Source of the DNA: Planctomycetota bacterium
GTDB lineage: Bacteria > Planctomycetota > Phycisphaerae > Sedimentisphaerales > Anaerohalosphaeraceae
Reading direction: 5' to 3'
Length of the DNA stretch: 64,000 bases
Assembly (NCBI GenBank): GCA_029552545.1
Contig: JAKPDO010000013.1
Location: 124,001-188,000, forward strand
Shown: positions 30,815 through 40,038 of the stretch, one piece after another
How positions within the stretch are numbered: position 1 is the first letter of the stretch
Layout: each line of letters starts with the position of its first letter
Program-made: the position numbers and the translations under genes
The notes under the pieces: generated by a model
What the model saw: only the letters and a program-made list of their open reading frames with translations
Databases searched by the model: none
What the model was told of the DNA's origin: nothing

Positions 30815-30855
30815 AGGTCTGGATTCCCGCTTACGCGGGAATGACGGAAAGACCT
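30815..30855. repeat. REP/dRS3-like palindromic element
   Basis: aggtctgg-attcccgc-ttac-gcgggaat-gacggaa-agacct; core matches ATTCCC-N8-GGGAAT. Confidence 0.7.
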
Positions 30856-30923
30856 ATGCGCGGGAACACGTGTTTTGGGAGCAATTCTCGGCACGGCCGC
30901 AGAATGGAAGCACGGTGCTTTTC

Positions 30924-31637
30924 TTAAAACGGCTGCGAAGGCAGATACAGCCGCAGGAGGGGGATTTTTCCCTCTTGGACTGCCTCGATGTGTCCTTGGT
31001 GCTGAGAGAGAATTCGTGCTGCCAGCGGTAAATCCAATCCTGTCCCCCATTGGGCTCCTTTCGGTTCGGCGGGTTCAAAAAGATTGTTGGGGTTTTCCGG
31101 CAGGCGGCCTTGCCAGGCAAAAGAGATAAGCCATTCCGGTGTCTGCGGCTGGAAACGGATTTCGACGGAGATTGAATCGGTTTTCTGATCCAGCAGAAAA
31201 ATGAGAATGTGCCGAAACATCCGGCGGATTTTGTCCGGGTCCAGATAAGCGGCGGGCATGGGGCTATCGGTTTGCAGCGTAATGGCAGGGAGTTTTTCCT
31301 TCATTACATTGGGCAAATCCGCAACGGCCTCCTCCCAAAGGGTTTTCAGACTGCACGGGACCGCTTCAATGGGACGAATTCGGCTGTATTCACACAAATC
31401 AAGAAGGGTTCGGCGAAGCCGTTCGAAATTGGGCACAAGCAAAGCGAGACTTTTTTCGAGGCATTTGGAGTTGCCGGTTTGGGCGGCTGTATGGGCGATT
31501 TCGGCACTGCCGCCGACCATTTGAAGGATGTTTTTGATAAAGTGAGAGAGGGTTCGGACTGCCTCCCCTGTCTGTAGAAGGGTTTGTTCTTCTGTAATCC
31601 GGCCGGATTCAGGAGTAAAAGTTTCCGGTTTATTCAT
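30924..31637 (-). CDS. Histidine kinase-like protein (dimerisation plus degenerate HATPase)
   Basis: LSHFIKNILQMVGGSAEI resembles a HisKA H-box; GAQWGTGLDLPLAARILSQHQGHIEA resembles a G2 box. Confidence 0.75.
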   Translation of the reverse strand: MNKPETFTPESGRITEEQTLLQTGEAVRTLSHFIKNILQMVGGSAEIAHTAAQTGNSKCLEKSLALLVPNFERLRRTLLDLCEYSRIRPIEAVPCSLKTLWEEAVADLPNVMKEKLPAITLQTDSPMPAAYLDPDKIRRMFRHILIFLLDQKTDSISVEIRFQPQTPEWLISFAWQGRLPENPNNLFEPAEPKGAQWGTGLDLPLAARILSQHQGHIEAVQEGKIPLLRLYLPSQPF

Positions 31638-31834
31638 TATATATCCTAACGAAAATATCCAGAATATTCCGTTCCTTTTTTTTACAACGTCATCATATCG
31701 GTTAAAAACCCATTGGTTTTTGCAGAAATCTTTTTCCTGTGCGTAAAGCCGCGAACAATCGGCGGTTAAGCGGACCGGTGATTCGGTCGAAAAGAATGTG
31801 GAAACGTTTTGATTGTCTGCGCGTGGAGTATCGA

Positions 31835-33547
31835 ATGAAAGCGACTCCTTCGGGGATTGAGGAACAAAACGCGGCGGTCTTGGATGCCTTGCGGCAGCAG
31901 CATCTTCTGTCGGAAGAGCAGATTCAGGAGGTGCTGTCTGAACAGGAAAAGACGGGAGAGAGTCTTTTTCATCTGCTTCGGCAGAACGAGCTGCTGGATG
32001 AAGACGCTCTGACTCAGCTGGCGGCCGTCAGCAACGGAATCGAATATGTTCAGCTGAATCCGGAGATGGTGGACCCGTCGGCTCTGAAACTGATTCCACT
32101 GGAAACGGCCCGCCGCTATGTTTTGATACCGCTTCGGGTGGAAGGGGAAACGCTTCTTGTGGCGATGAGCAACCCGCTGAATCTGTCGGTTCGTCAGATG
32201 ATTGCAGCGCGAACCGGCTATCAGGTTCGGCCGGTAGCGGCGAGTGCGGAGGCGATTCGCCAGGCCCTGCAGAAACATTTCAATGTGGAAAATCTGACTC
32301 GGCAGGACATTGTGGCGATGCGTCTGAAGAACAAACCCGCCGAGGAGAAAAAAAATGCACCGGTGCGGCAGGCGGCCAAATCCGCCGATGCACCGATTGT
32401 GCGGCTTGTGGAATCGATTTTGACGGGGGCCATTGACAATCGGGCCAGCGATATTCATCTGGAGCCGCGCCAGCCGGATATGAAAGTACGCTACCGGATT
32501 GACGGACTTCTTCAGGATGCTCTGGAGGTTCCTTCTTCGGTGCAGCGTCAGGTGGTTTCGCATATCAAAATCCTGGCGAATATGGACATTTCGGAACGGC
32601 GGCTGCCGCAGGATGGGCATATTGCTCTGGAGCAGGGGGGAAAACTGTATGATTTGCGTGTTTCTTCACTGCCGGCGGTCGGCGGAGAAAAAATTGTCAT
32701 TCGAATTCTGGATTCGCAAACCGGTCTGCGTCGGCTGGAGGAGCTGGTGAGCGAGCCGTCGGATTTGGAGAAGTTTCGTTCCCTGCTGAGCAATCCGTAC
32801 GGAATGATTCTGCTGACAGGACCTACAGGAAGCGGCAAGACGACCACCCTGTATTCAATGATTCAGCATTTGAATCGTCCGGAGCGGAATATTGTTACCG
32901 TCGAGGACCCAGTGGAATATCAGATTGCCGGGATTACCCAGGTTCAGGTCAAGCCGGAGATTCGGCTGACGTTTGCTTCGGCTCTGCGAAGCATTCTTCG
33001 ACAAGACCCTGATATTATTCTGATCGGGGAAATCCGAGATGAGGAAACGGCTGAGATTGCTGTCAGTGCGGCCCAGACCGGCCATTTGGTGCTGAGTACG
33101 CTGCATACGAACACGGCGGTTGGGGTTATTCCCCGGTTTCTCAATTTGGGGACGGCTGCTCATCAGCTGGCCGGTGCCCTGCTGGGGGTGATTACGCAGC
33201 GGCTTGTTCGAACGATTTGCCCGCGATGCCGTCGTCCGTATAAACCCGATCAGGAAGCCCGGAAGATTTTGGAATTATCGGACATGAAAGCCGAACTTTA
33301 TCGGGGGGCGGGCTGTGAATACTGCCGTCAAACGGGCTATCTGGGACGGACGGCGGTCTATGAGATTTTGATGATGACGCCGTCGATTCGACATCAGATT
33401 GTTTCGGGAGGGTCGGAAGATGATTTGAGGGAAGAAGCGATTCGAGAGGGGATGAAAACGCTGAAGATGCAAGGGCTGGAAGCGGTGCGGCAGGGCCGAA
33501 CCACGCTGGAGGAAGTGATGCGGGTGATTGATATGCGGGAGAGATGA
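31835..33547 (+). CDS. gspE: Type II secretion / type IV pilus assembly ATPase (GspE/PilB)
   Basis: Walker A GPTGSGKTTTLYS; RQDPDIILIGEIRDEETAEIAVSAAQTGHLVLSTLHTN; CPRCRRPY...CEYCRQTGY. Confidence 0.95.
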   Translation: MKATPSGIEEQNAAVLDALRQQHLLSEEQIQEVLSEQEKTGESLFHLLRQNELLDEDALTQLAAVSNGIEYVQLNPEMVDPSALKLIPLETARRYVLIPLRVEGETLLVAMSNPLNLSVRQMIAARTGYQVRPVAASAEAIRQALQKHFNVENLTRQDIVAMRLKNKPAEEKKNAPVRQAAKSADAPIVRLVESILTGAIDNRASDIHLEPRQPDMKVRYRIDGLLQDALEVPSSVQRQVVSHIKILANMDISERRLPQDGHIALEQGGKLYDLRVSSLPAVGGEKIVIRILDSQTGLRRLEELVSEPSDLEKFRSLLSNPYGMILLTGPTGSGKTTTLYSMIQHLNRPERNIVTVEDPVEYQIAGITQVQVKPEIRLTFASALRSILRQDPDIILIGEIRDEETAEIAVSAAQTGHLVLSTLHTNTAVGVIPRFLNLGTAAHQLAGALLGVITQRLVRTICPRCRRPYKPDQEARKILELSDMKAELYRGAGCEYCRQTGYLGRTAVYEILMMTPSIRHQIVSGGSEDDLREEAIREGMKTLKMQGLEAVRQGRTTLEEVMRVIDMRER

Positions 33548-33551
33548 ACGA

Positions 33552-34754
33552 ATGCCTTCGTACCAGTACATTGCGGAAAACAGCCGAGGGGTTCGGCTGG
33601 CGGGTGTTTATGAAGATGTAGCAGATGCAGCCCATCTGGAGGCGGATTTAAGGAAACTGGGCTGCCGGCTGCTGGAGGCCAAGCCGGTGGAGCGGAAGGA
33701 GGGGGGCGGCGGAAAAAGGAAGATTCGTCCGACGGAAATTGTGGCATTTGCCTATGAGTTCTCCGGAATGTTTGCAGCGGGGCTGACGGTGGTTCGCTGT
33801 CTGGAGACCCTGGAGGAACAGGCCTCGAACGAGGACCTTAAGTCCATTTTAAATTCGGTTCGACGCTCCATTGAAGCCGGTGCTTCTGTTGCCTCCGCTT
33901 TTGAACCCTATCGGGGCGTGTTTGGAGATTTCTTTTTGGGGATGCTGGAGGCCGGACAGACCGGCGGCAAACTGGCCGAGACGCTCCGGAAAGCGGCGGA
34001 ATATTATGAAAAGCAGCTGGAGGTGAAAACGAAAGTAAAGGGAGCGTTTTTGTATCCGGCCGTCGTGGGGCTGCTGTGTGTGTGCATCTTAACGGCCATT
34101 GTGATTTTTGTGATTCCGGTTTTTCAGCGGCTTTATCAGCAGCTGCATATCGAACTGCCTTGGCCGACGCAGATTCTGATTGGGCTCAGCGAACTGTTCC
34201 GGCATTATTTCTGGATTTTTCCGCTGTTGACAGGGGTTGTTTACTGGGGTTGGAAACGATGGAGGAATCATCCGGGGCTGCGGGCGGTTTGGGATGAAGC
34301 GGTTCTGAAACTGCCGACAGTCGGGCCGCTTCTGGAGATGATGCTGGTCAGTCGATATATTCGGACGTTTGCAATGATGTCGTCGGCCGGTGTGGGAATT
34401 GTTCAGGCCCTTCAGCAGGCCCGTCAGGTCTGCCGCAACAGTGTTCTGAATCGAATCGGAGAGCAAATCGAACAGGAGATTATGACCGGCGGTTCGCTGG
34501 CGCAGCTGCTGGCGGAACATCCGATTTTTCCGCCGGTGATTGTGCAGCTGGCTCATGCCGGAGAAGAGGCGGGACTGACGGCGGAGATGCTCACCAAAGG
34601 GGCGGATTACCTGGACAGCGCCGTCCAGCGGCGGACGGCGGCGCTTCTGGTAAAGCTGGAGCCGATGTTATCGGTCATTATGGGGGCGGCGGTTGGGCTG
34701 ATTTTGCTGGGAGTGTACCTGCCGATGTTCGATTATATGAGCCATATTAAGTAA
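33552..34754 (+). CDS. gspF: Type II secretion inner-membrane platform protein (GspF/PilC)
   Basis: FAYEFSGMFAAGLTVVRCLETLEEQ; GGKLAETLRKAAEYYEKQLEVKTKVKGAFLYPAVV; LEPMLSVIMGAAVGLILLGVYLPMFD. Confidence 0.94.
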   Translation: MPSYQYIAENSRGVRLAGVYEDVADAAHLEADLRKLGCRLLEAKPVERKEGGGGKRKIRPTEIVAFAYEFSGMFAAGLTVVRCLETLEEQASNEDLKSILNSVRRSIEAGASVASAFEPYRGVFGDFFLGMLEAGQTGGKLAETLRKAAEYYEKQLEVKTKVKGAFLYPAVVGLLCVCILTAIVIFVIPVFQRLYQQLHIELPWPTQILIGLSELFRHYFWIFPLLTGVVYWGWKRWRNHPGLRAVWDEAVLKLPTVGPLLEMMLVSRYIRTFAMMSSAGVGIVQALQQARQVCRNSVLNRIGEQIEQEIMTGGSLAQLLAEHPIFPPVIVQLAHAGEEAGLTAEMLTKGADYLDSAVQRRTAALLVKLEPMLSVIMGAAVGLILLGVYLPMFDYMSHIK

Positions 34755-34883
34755 ACCGTTGCGGCAGGAGGCATATTGTTAAAAAAACAGGTTTCCGTGC
34801 AAAAGTCGGGTTTGTTTTTGGACGAAGAAAAGGGTGCACGGTGGAAGCGGAATAGACAGAGAATAGAACAGAAAGGTACAGCC

Positions 34884-35192
34884 ATGAAGGGTAAAAGAGG
34901 TATTACGCTGGTGGAACTGCTGATTGTCGTGATGATTTTGGGGGCATTGGCTGCGATTGCTCTGCCGCGAATTTCGCAGAGTGCCAGCAATGCCCGTCAG
35001 CGGGCTTGTGATACAAACATCAGCTTAATTAATTCAGCTATTGAAATGTATTATGTTGATACCGGCAGTTATCCGGCGGCGTTAACGAACGTCACCAACA
35101 ATACGACGTATTTTCCGGATGGGGCGCCGGTTTGTCCGCTGGGCGGCACCTATACAATGAATGCCAATCATCGCGTGACGTGCAATCACTGA
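34884..35192 (+). CDS. Major pseudopilin (GspG-like)
   Basis: MKGKRGITLVELLIVVMILGALAAIALPRISQSA; short C-terminal domain; Met37 of the ORF used as start. Confidence 0.88.
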   Translation: MKGKRGITLVELLIVVMILGALAAIALPRISQSASNARQRACDTNISLINSAIEMYYVDTGSYPAALTNVTNNTTYFPDGAPVCPLGGTYTMNANHRVTCNH

Positions 35193-35228
35193 TTGATTTC
35201 GAGCGGCTGTATTTCCAAAACAATCAGC

Positions 35229-35267
35229 AGGGATACCGCCTTTCTGATGCGGTGTCCCTCTTTTTTT
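35229..35267 (+). terminator. Intrinsic terminator/attenuator between the GspG-like and GspH-like genes
   Basis: agggataccgc-ctttctgat-gcggtgtccct followed by c and seven T. Confidence 0.82.
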
Positions 35268-35279
35268 GAGGACAAAGAG

Positions 35280-35741
35280 GTGAAACGGGTATCGGCGGGC
35301 ATCAGTGTTATTGAGCTGCTGTTTGTGCTTCTTTTGGCGGGGCTGCTGGCGGCGGTTGCGGTTCCGCATCTGCCGATGGGGGCCGTTGGGAAACAATCGG
35401 CCAAGACGGCCGCCCGTCAGCTGGCCGCCGACCTTCGATGGACCCGTCAGCTGGCGCTGGCGGAGGCCGCCGGCAATCCTTCCGGCTATGAACTTCGGAT
35501 GGAAGGCAGCGAGCCCTACAGCGGTTATTCCGTGCGGAATCGTCAAAGCGGACTGACGCTGGCGAGTTTTTCGTTTTCCGCCGGCGTGGGTTGCACAGGC
35601 GGGCGAAGCTTTGCATTCGGTCCGCTTGGCAATCTCATCAGCGGCAGCGATAGTCAAATTCATCTTTCTGCAGGCGATATCCATTATACCCTTACGGTGA
35701 TTCCGGCGACAGGAGCCGTTTTATGCCGGAAAGAAGATTGA
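35280..35741 (+). CDS. Minor pseudopilin (GspH-like), GTG start proposed
   Basis: SAGISVIELLFVLLLAGLLAAVAVPHL; AARQLAADLRWTRQLALAEAAGNP. Confidence 0.82.
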   Translation: MKRVSAGISVIELLFVLLLAGLLAAVAVPHLPMGAVGKQSAKTAARQLAADLRWTRQLALAEAAGNPSGYELRMEGSEPYSGYSVRNRQSGLTLASFSFSAGVGCTGGRSFAFGPLGNLISGSDSQIHLSAGDIHYTLTVIPATGAVLCRKED

Positions 35742-36136
35742 AGCTTTACTCAAGGACTTTTTGGCGTACGGGGATGACCTTTACGGAGGTTCTGATCTCC
35801 ACGCTTATTCTTTCGCTGGCGATGGTGCCGGTTTTGCAGGCGATGAGCCGGGTGCATTTCTTTACAGCCCGGACAGAAAAAGTTTCCCGTTCGCTGATTT
35901 TGGCCCAGAATCAGCTGGAGGAACTTCGGGCTCGTGCGGCTTCTGATTTTCTATCTTCGTGGTCATGTTCCAGTCAGGCGTTGGGAGGGGGGTATCTGGG
36001 AACCGTGAGTGCGGATACGGACCCGCTGCTTCGGACGGTTTCCGTGTCAGTGGGCTATGATGAGAATCGAAACGGTGTTTTGGACGAGTCGGAGATACTT
36101 GCAGTACTGCGGAGTCGAATAGCCCGGCTTCAATAA
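35723..36136 (+). CDS. Minor pseudopilin (GspI/PilV-like)
   Basis: RTGMTFTEVLISTLILSLAMVPVLQAM; LILAQNQLEELRARA. Confidence 0.82.
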   Translation: MPERRLKLYSRTFWRTGMTFTEVLISTLILSLAMVPVLQAMSRVHFFTARTEKVSRSLILAQNQLEELRARAASDFLSSWSCSSQALGGGYLGTVSADTDPLLRTVSVSVGYDENRNGVLDESEILAVLRSRIARLQ

Positions 36137-36144
36137 GAAATAAA

Positions 36145-37308
36145 ATGAAACAACGAATCGAACAATCCGAGCGATTCAGAGGCGGCTGGACGCTGATAGA
36201 GATGATATTAGCCCTGTCGCTGGTTTCGATGGTGTTTCTGGTGATTCTGCCGCAGTTTCGGCTCCTGCAGGCGGGATGGGACTCCAAAGAATCCGCTTCG
36301 GAGATTCAGCAGAATGCCCGGGTTCTTCAGGAGCATCTGAACCGTCATCTGGCGGCAGCTCGTTCGATATCCGCCGTCAGCGGCACCGCCCAGACCCTCG
36401 GATTTGTGGAGTTTCAGGATGCATCGGGGCAAACGTACCGTTATGAAGTCGGTCCTGACGGATATGTCTATTTTGGTCCGGCAGGGGATTTGTCACTGCT
36501 GGCCGGGCCGGTCAGCCGGTTTCAGATCACCGGTTTTTCTCTTGATGATTTGGTTAATCCCGCCGAAGAAGTGTCTTCGATTCGGCTCCTTCGTGTCAGT
36601 TCAGTCATTGCCGGCACAGGAGGGCGAAGTGAATCCTTTGATTTTTCTGTTTACCTGCGGACGGAGTCGGAGCCGACCGCGCTGCGTATTCTGCTGGTTG
36701 TGGGAAATCCTTCTTCTCTGACGGCGTATGAACAGCGGCTTTACCAGCGGCTGGAGGGCTGGGGATACGAGATTTCACTTTTGGATGATCACGCCGGCCA
36801 GACACAGATGGATGCAGCGGCTGCGGCGGCCGATGTGGTGTTTATTCCCTCCAGCTGCGGCTGTCAAAATCTCGGTTCGAAACTGGCACTCGTTCCAATC
36901 GGCGCAGTATTAGAGCACGAGAATTGCCATGATGATATGAGGATTTCGAATCAGGAAGGGACGACCTATTTGGCCTGGGGTGTGCGGATTGTGAACGATA
37001 CTCATCCCATTACAGATTCTTATGCTGTGAATGATTATGTGGTCGTTTTATCTTACTTGCTGGGGGATTTGGTTCGAATGAGGGGTTCGGCAGCGGGGGG
37101 ACTGATTCCGTTGGGGATGCGGCTTTTGCAGTCTCAGGTGAATCTGGCGGCTGTGGAGGCGGGCGGGGCTCTTTGGGGCGGGCAGCCGGCACCGGCTCGA
37201 CGGGTGGTTTTGCCCTGGGGCTACAGCGGATTTAACAACAGCTGGCTGACGGATGACGGCTGGCAGATTCTCCGCCGTTCGATTGAATGGGCTGCCGGAC
37301 GGATGTAG
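36145..37308 (+). CDS. GspJ-like pseudopilin fused to a C-terminal Rossmann/GATase-like domain
   Basis: RGGWTLIEMILALSLVSMVFLVILPQF prepilin N-terminus; second domain from LRILLVVGNPSSLTAYEQRLYQRLEGWGYEISLLDD to VLPWGYSGFNNSWLTDDGWQILRRSIEWAAG. Confidence 0.82.
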   Translation: MKQRIEQSERFRGGWTLIEMILALSLVSMVFLVILPQFRLLQAGWDSKESASEIQQNARVLQEHLNRHLAAARSISAVSGTAQTLGFVEFQDASGQTYRYEVGPDGYVYFGPAGDLSLLAGPVSRFQITGFSLDDLVNPAEEVSSIRLLRVSSVIAGTGGRSESFDFSVYLRTESEPTALRILLVVGNPSSLTAYEQRLYQRLEGWGYEISLLDDHAGQTQMDAAAAAADVVFIPSSCGCQNLGSKLALVPIGAVLEHENCHDDMRISNQEGTTYLAWGVRIVNDTHPITDSYAVNDYVVVLSYLLGDLVRMRGSAAGGLIPLGMRLLQSQVNLAAVEAGGALWGGQPAPARRVVLPWGYSGFNNSWLTDDGWQILRRSIEWAAGRM

Positions 37309-37515
37309 GGAATTTATCGGACCCGGTTTTTGTATTTTGAAGGCGGTTCCGAAGGAAATGCAGGGTTCCGATAAGGTTTTGATGGACGGGCCTTTTCGGT
37401 CTTTTTACCGCGTACTTCGGAGGGTTCAAACCGTTGAAAAAGCCGCTTAATTGGGGTCCTTGTATAGACGATGAACTCAAGGAGGCGGATTCTATAGTTT
37501 GTGTGATGAGGATAC

Positions 37516-37929
37516 GTGATAACCGATAAAAAAAAGACAACTTGTTCCGGAAGCATTCTGCTGGTTGTGGTCTTCCTGCTGGCCCTCACAGCGGCTCTGG
37601 TTATCGGGATGCTTCATTTGACAACCGAGGAGCTTCTGCAGGTTAAAAATCAAATGGAAATGGCCCGGGCCCTGGCGGTTGCGGAAGCGGGGCTGAATGA
37701 TGCCATTGCCGCGATTCGGCAGGATCTTTCCTGGAATAGCGGTTTTCTGAATAAACCGTTTTTCGATGATTTCTATACGGTTTCGGTAGCCGGAAGTCCG
37801 CCTTTGCTCACGATTGAGTCTGTTGGGATGACCGCGGCCGGCTATCAGGCGCGGCTTCAAGCCGAAGTGCGTACCGGATTGTCTTTGCCCTATCCGGTTT
37901 CGATAGAGTCTTTGCGAATCAATCCATGA
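37516..37929 (+). CDS. Short GspK/PilX-like minor pseudopilin
   Basis: CSGSILLVVVFLLALTAALVIGMLHLTTEELLQVKNQMEMARALAVAEAGLNDA. Confidence 0.72.
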   Translation: MITDKKKTTCSGSILLVVVFLLALTAALVIGMLHLTTEELLQVKNQMEMARALAVAEAGLNDAIAAIRQDLSWNSGFLNKPFFDDFYTVSVAGSPPLLTIESVGMTAAGYQARLQAEVRTGLSLPYPVSIESLRINP

Positions 37930-39434
37930 GAGTCCAACGGAAAAAAGAATCGCTTGGGATTGTGCTGACGGACAGCTATGCGGAGGCCGTGTGGGTGGAA
38001 GCGGTCGGGCCGAAGGTTGTCCGCCTGCGTTCGGGCCGCACGGATTTGCCGGCGGGGGAGGTCTGCGGAGGATGGATTGAACGTCCTGCTCGTACGGCGG
38101 GGCTGATTCGAAAGATGCTGAAAACAGCGCGGATCGGACTGCGGCGTGCTGTTGTGGTGGTTCCGGATGCTCAGACGGCGGCGCAGATTCTGGATTTGCC
38201 GGCGGAAATTCCGTCCAATATGCAGAAATTTATCCATACGGAGATGCGATTCAGCCCGATTCTGGTCAAACGGACGGCCTATGCGGATTATCGTTCCCTC
38301 GGGGCTGATGAGGAAGGGAAAGAAAGAATTCTGGCGGGTCTTACAACGCGGGAGTGCATTCGCAATCTGACGGAGACCTTCCGACTTGCCGGCGTGGAGA
38401 TTCAATCCCTCCAGATGGATTTCTGTGCCGTCTATCGGGCGATTGAGGCGTTTTGGGAAGAGGCCCGCAAAACCAAAAATCTTCTGACAGCTTCTCTGAC
38501 CGGGCGGACGCTGACGGTTTGCGCCTATTTGAACCGAAAGCTGGATTTTGTGCAGAGATTTTCATGGGAAGGTCGTTTGGAAGAGCTTTCCTCTTTTATT
38601 CTTGAGCAAGTTCGGACGATTCAGCAGTTTTACGAACTGGAGAAGGGATTTTCGTTTCAGCATCACTGGCAGGTGATGGTTGTGTTGGAGGATAGCTGGA
38701 AGGAGGCATTAGAAGGCCTGCAATCCGGTCTGGAGTCCCTGTTCGGGGACAGGGTGGTTCTGATTACACCGGAGCGGCGGCCTGAAGGTCTTGGGCTCAA
38801 GGGGAATGAGCCGGTTTGGCCGGCGGCACTGGGGGCCGCATGGAAAGGAATTGAGCCGGCGGCTCACTCGGTTCCAGAGCTGCTCCCGCCGGAGGTGCTG
38901 GAACAATATGCCTGGCAAAGAAGTTTTTGGAAAACTGTTGCGGCGGCGGCACTGATGCTCGGGGGATTTGCTGTTTCCGCCTGGCTGATGCCTTTCAATG
39001 CTCAGGCACTTTCTGATTCTGAGAAGCCGCCGTCTTTGATTCAGACGGCGGAGCGTCACAAACAACTCAAAGAAAAGATTGACATCCTTCGGGACTTGCA
39101 GCGAGTCAGTGAAGAAATGAATCGTCAGCGGGCGGTTTTTTCCTTTTCTTCCGTTTTTGAGGAGATACGCAAGGCGATACCGCCGGCCCTTCAAATCACC
39201 TCTCTCGAAATGAATCGAAACGGGATGATGGAAATTTCCGGCAGAGCCCTTTCGATTCAGGCCATTTATCAGTTTGCCGCACGGCTGGGGCAGAGTTCCC
39301 TGATTTCGAATGCCGCCGTGGCGGAAAGCCGGCTCAGTGCAGGTTCGGGACGAGTGTATGAGTATCGAATCATCTGCCGTCTGAAGTCTTTTGAAACAGG
39401 AGAAGAATATGATGCAGATGCCGTCTCTGACTAA
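37926..39434 (+). CDS. PilM/GspL-like actin-fold cytoplasmic domain fused to a PilN-like membrane segment
   Basis: 502 aa; LGIVLTDSYAEAVWVE; late single TM (WKTVAAAALMLGGFAVSAWLMPF) then coiled coil and a ferredoxin-like LQITSLEMNRNGMMEISGRA; position in operon. Confidence 0.75.
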   Translation: MRVQRKKESLGIVLTDSYAEAVWVEAVGPKVVRLRSGRTDLPAGEVCGGWIERPARTAGLIRKMLKTARIGLRRAVVVVPDAQTAAQILDLPAEIPSNMQKFIHTEMRFSPILVKRTAYADYRSLGADEEGKERILAGLTTRECIRNLTETFRLAGVEIQSLQMDFCAVYRAIEAFWEEARKTKNLLTASLTGRTLTVCAYLNRKLDFVQRFSWEGRLEELSSFILEQVRTIQQFYELEKGFSFQHHWQVMVVLEDSWKEALEGLQSGLESLFGDRVVLITPERRPEGLGLKGNEPVWPAALGAAWKGIEPAAHSVPELLPPEVLEQYAWQRSFWKTVAAAALMLGGFAVSAWLMPFNAQALSDSEKPPSLIQTAERHKQLKEKIDILRDLQRVSEEMNRQRAVFSFSSVFEEIRKAIPPALQITSLEMNRNGMMEISGRALSIQAIYQFAARLGQSSLISNAAVAESRLSAGSGRVYEYRIICRLKSFETGEEYDADAVSD

Positions 39435-40035
39435 ACGTCTGGTTCAGATTCGGGAGCGGCTGCCTTGGCTGACGGCGGGGGTGATTCTGGCGGCAGCTTA
39501 TCCGGTTTTTCTGCATCCTTATTTCCAGTCGGCGCAGGCCCGCTCCCGCAGTCGGAATTTCGAAGGCCTTTATGCGGAGCGGCTGGCGTCGATGGAAAAA
39601 CTCGGGGAGCGTCTGACAGTTCAGCTTCAACGGCTTGAGGAATGGAAAAAGGGGGAGTCATTTTCTGTTTTTACACCGGCGGAGGCGGAAGTGTTTTTTG
39701 CCCGGCTGGAACAAGGGGCCGTTCAGACAGGCTGTCATTTGGCGGCACTGGAGTATGACCTTGCTCCGAAAGGCCGTTCCGGTTTGCCGGATGAATCGGA
39801 AGCCGTGGAAATCCGGGCGGTAAAAATGCAGCTGTACGGTACCTACGATGCCTGGTCTCAATGGGTTCGGCAGATGGAATCCTATCCTCGATGTGTGCTG
39901 CTGGAGTCTTTGAAGATTGAGTCGGCCCGAGAGCGTCCGGGGGTGCTGGTCGGGCGGGTTTGCCTGCTGGTGCCGATTGCAAGGGATACAGACAGCCGGG
40001 AACCGTCCACGACCGAGAAATCAAAGGAGCAATAA
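39409..40035 (+). CDS. PilO/GspM-like protein
   Basis: Single N-terminal TM (LPWLTAGVILAAAYPVFLHP), coiled coil, small alpha/beta domain; operon position. Confidence 0.68.
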   Translation: MMQMPSLTKRLVQIRERLPWLTAGVILAAAYPVFLHPYFQSAQARSRSRNFEGLYAERLASMEKLGERLTVQLQRLEEWKKGESFSVFTPAEAEVFFARLEQGAVQTGCHLAALEYDLAPKGRSGLPDESEAVEIRAVKMQLYGTYDAWSQWVRQMESYPRCVLLESLKIESARERPGVLVGRVCLLVPIARDTDSREPSTTEKSKEQ

Positions 40036-40038
40036 GGT

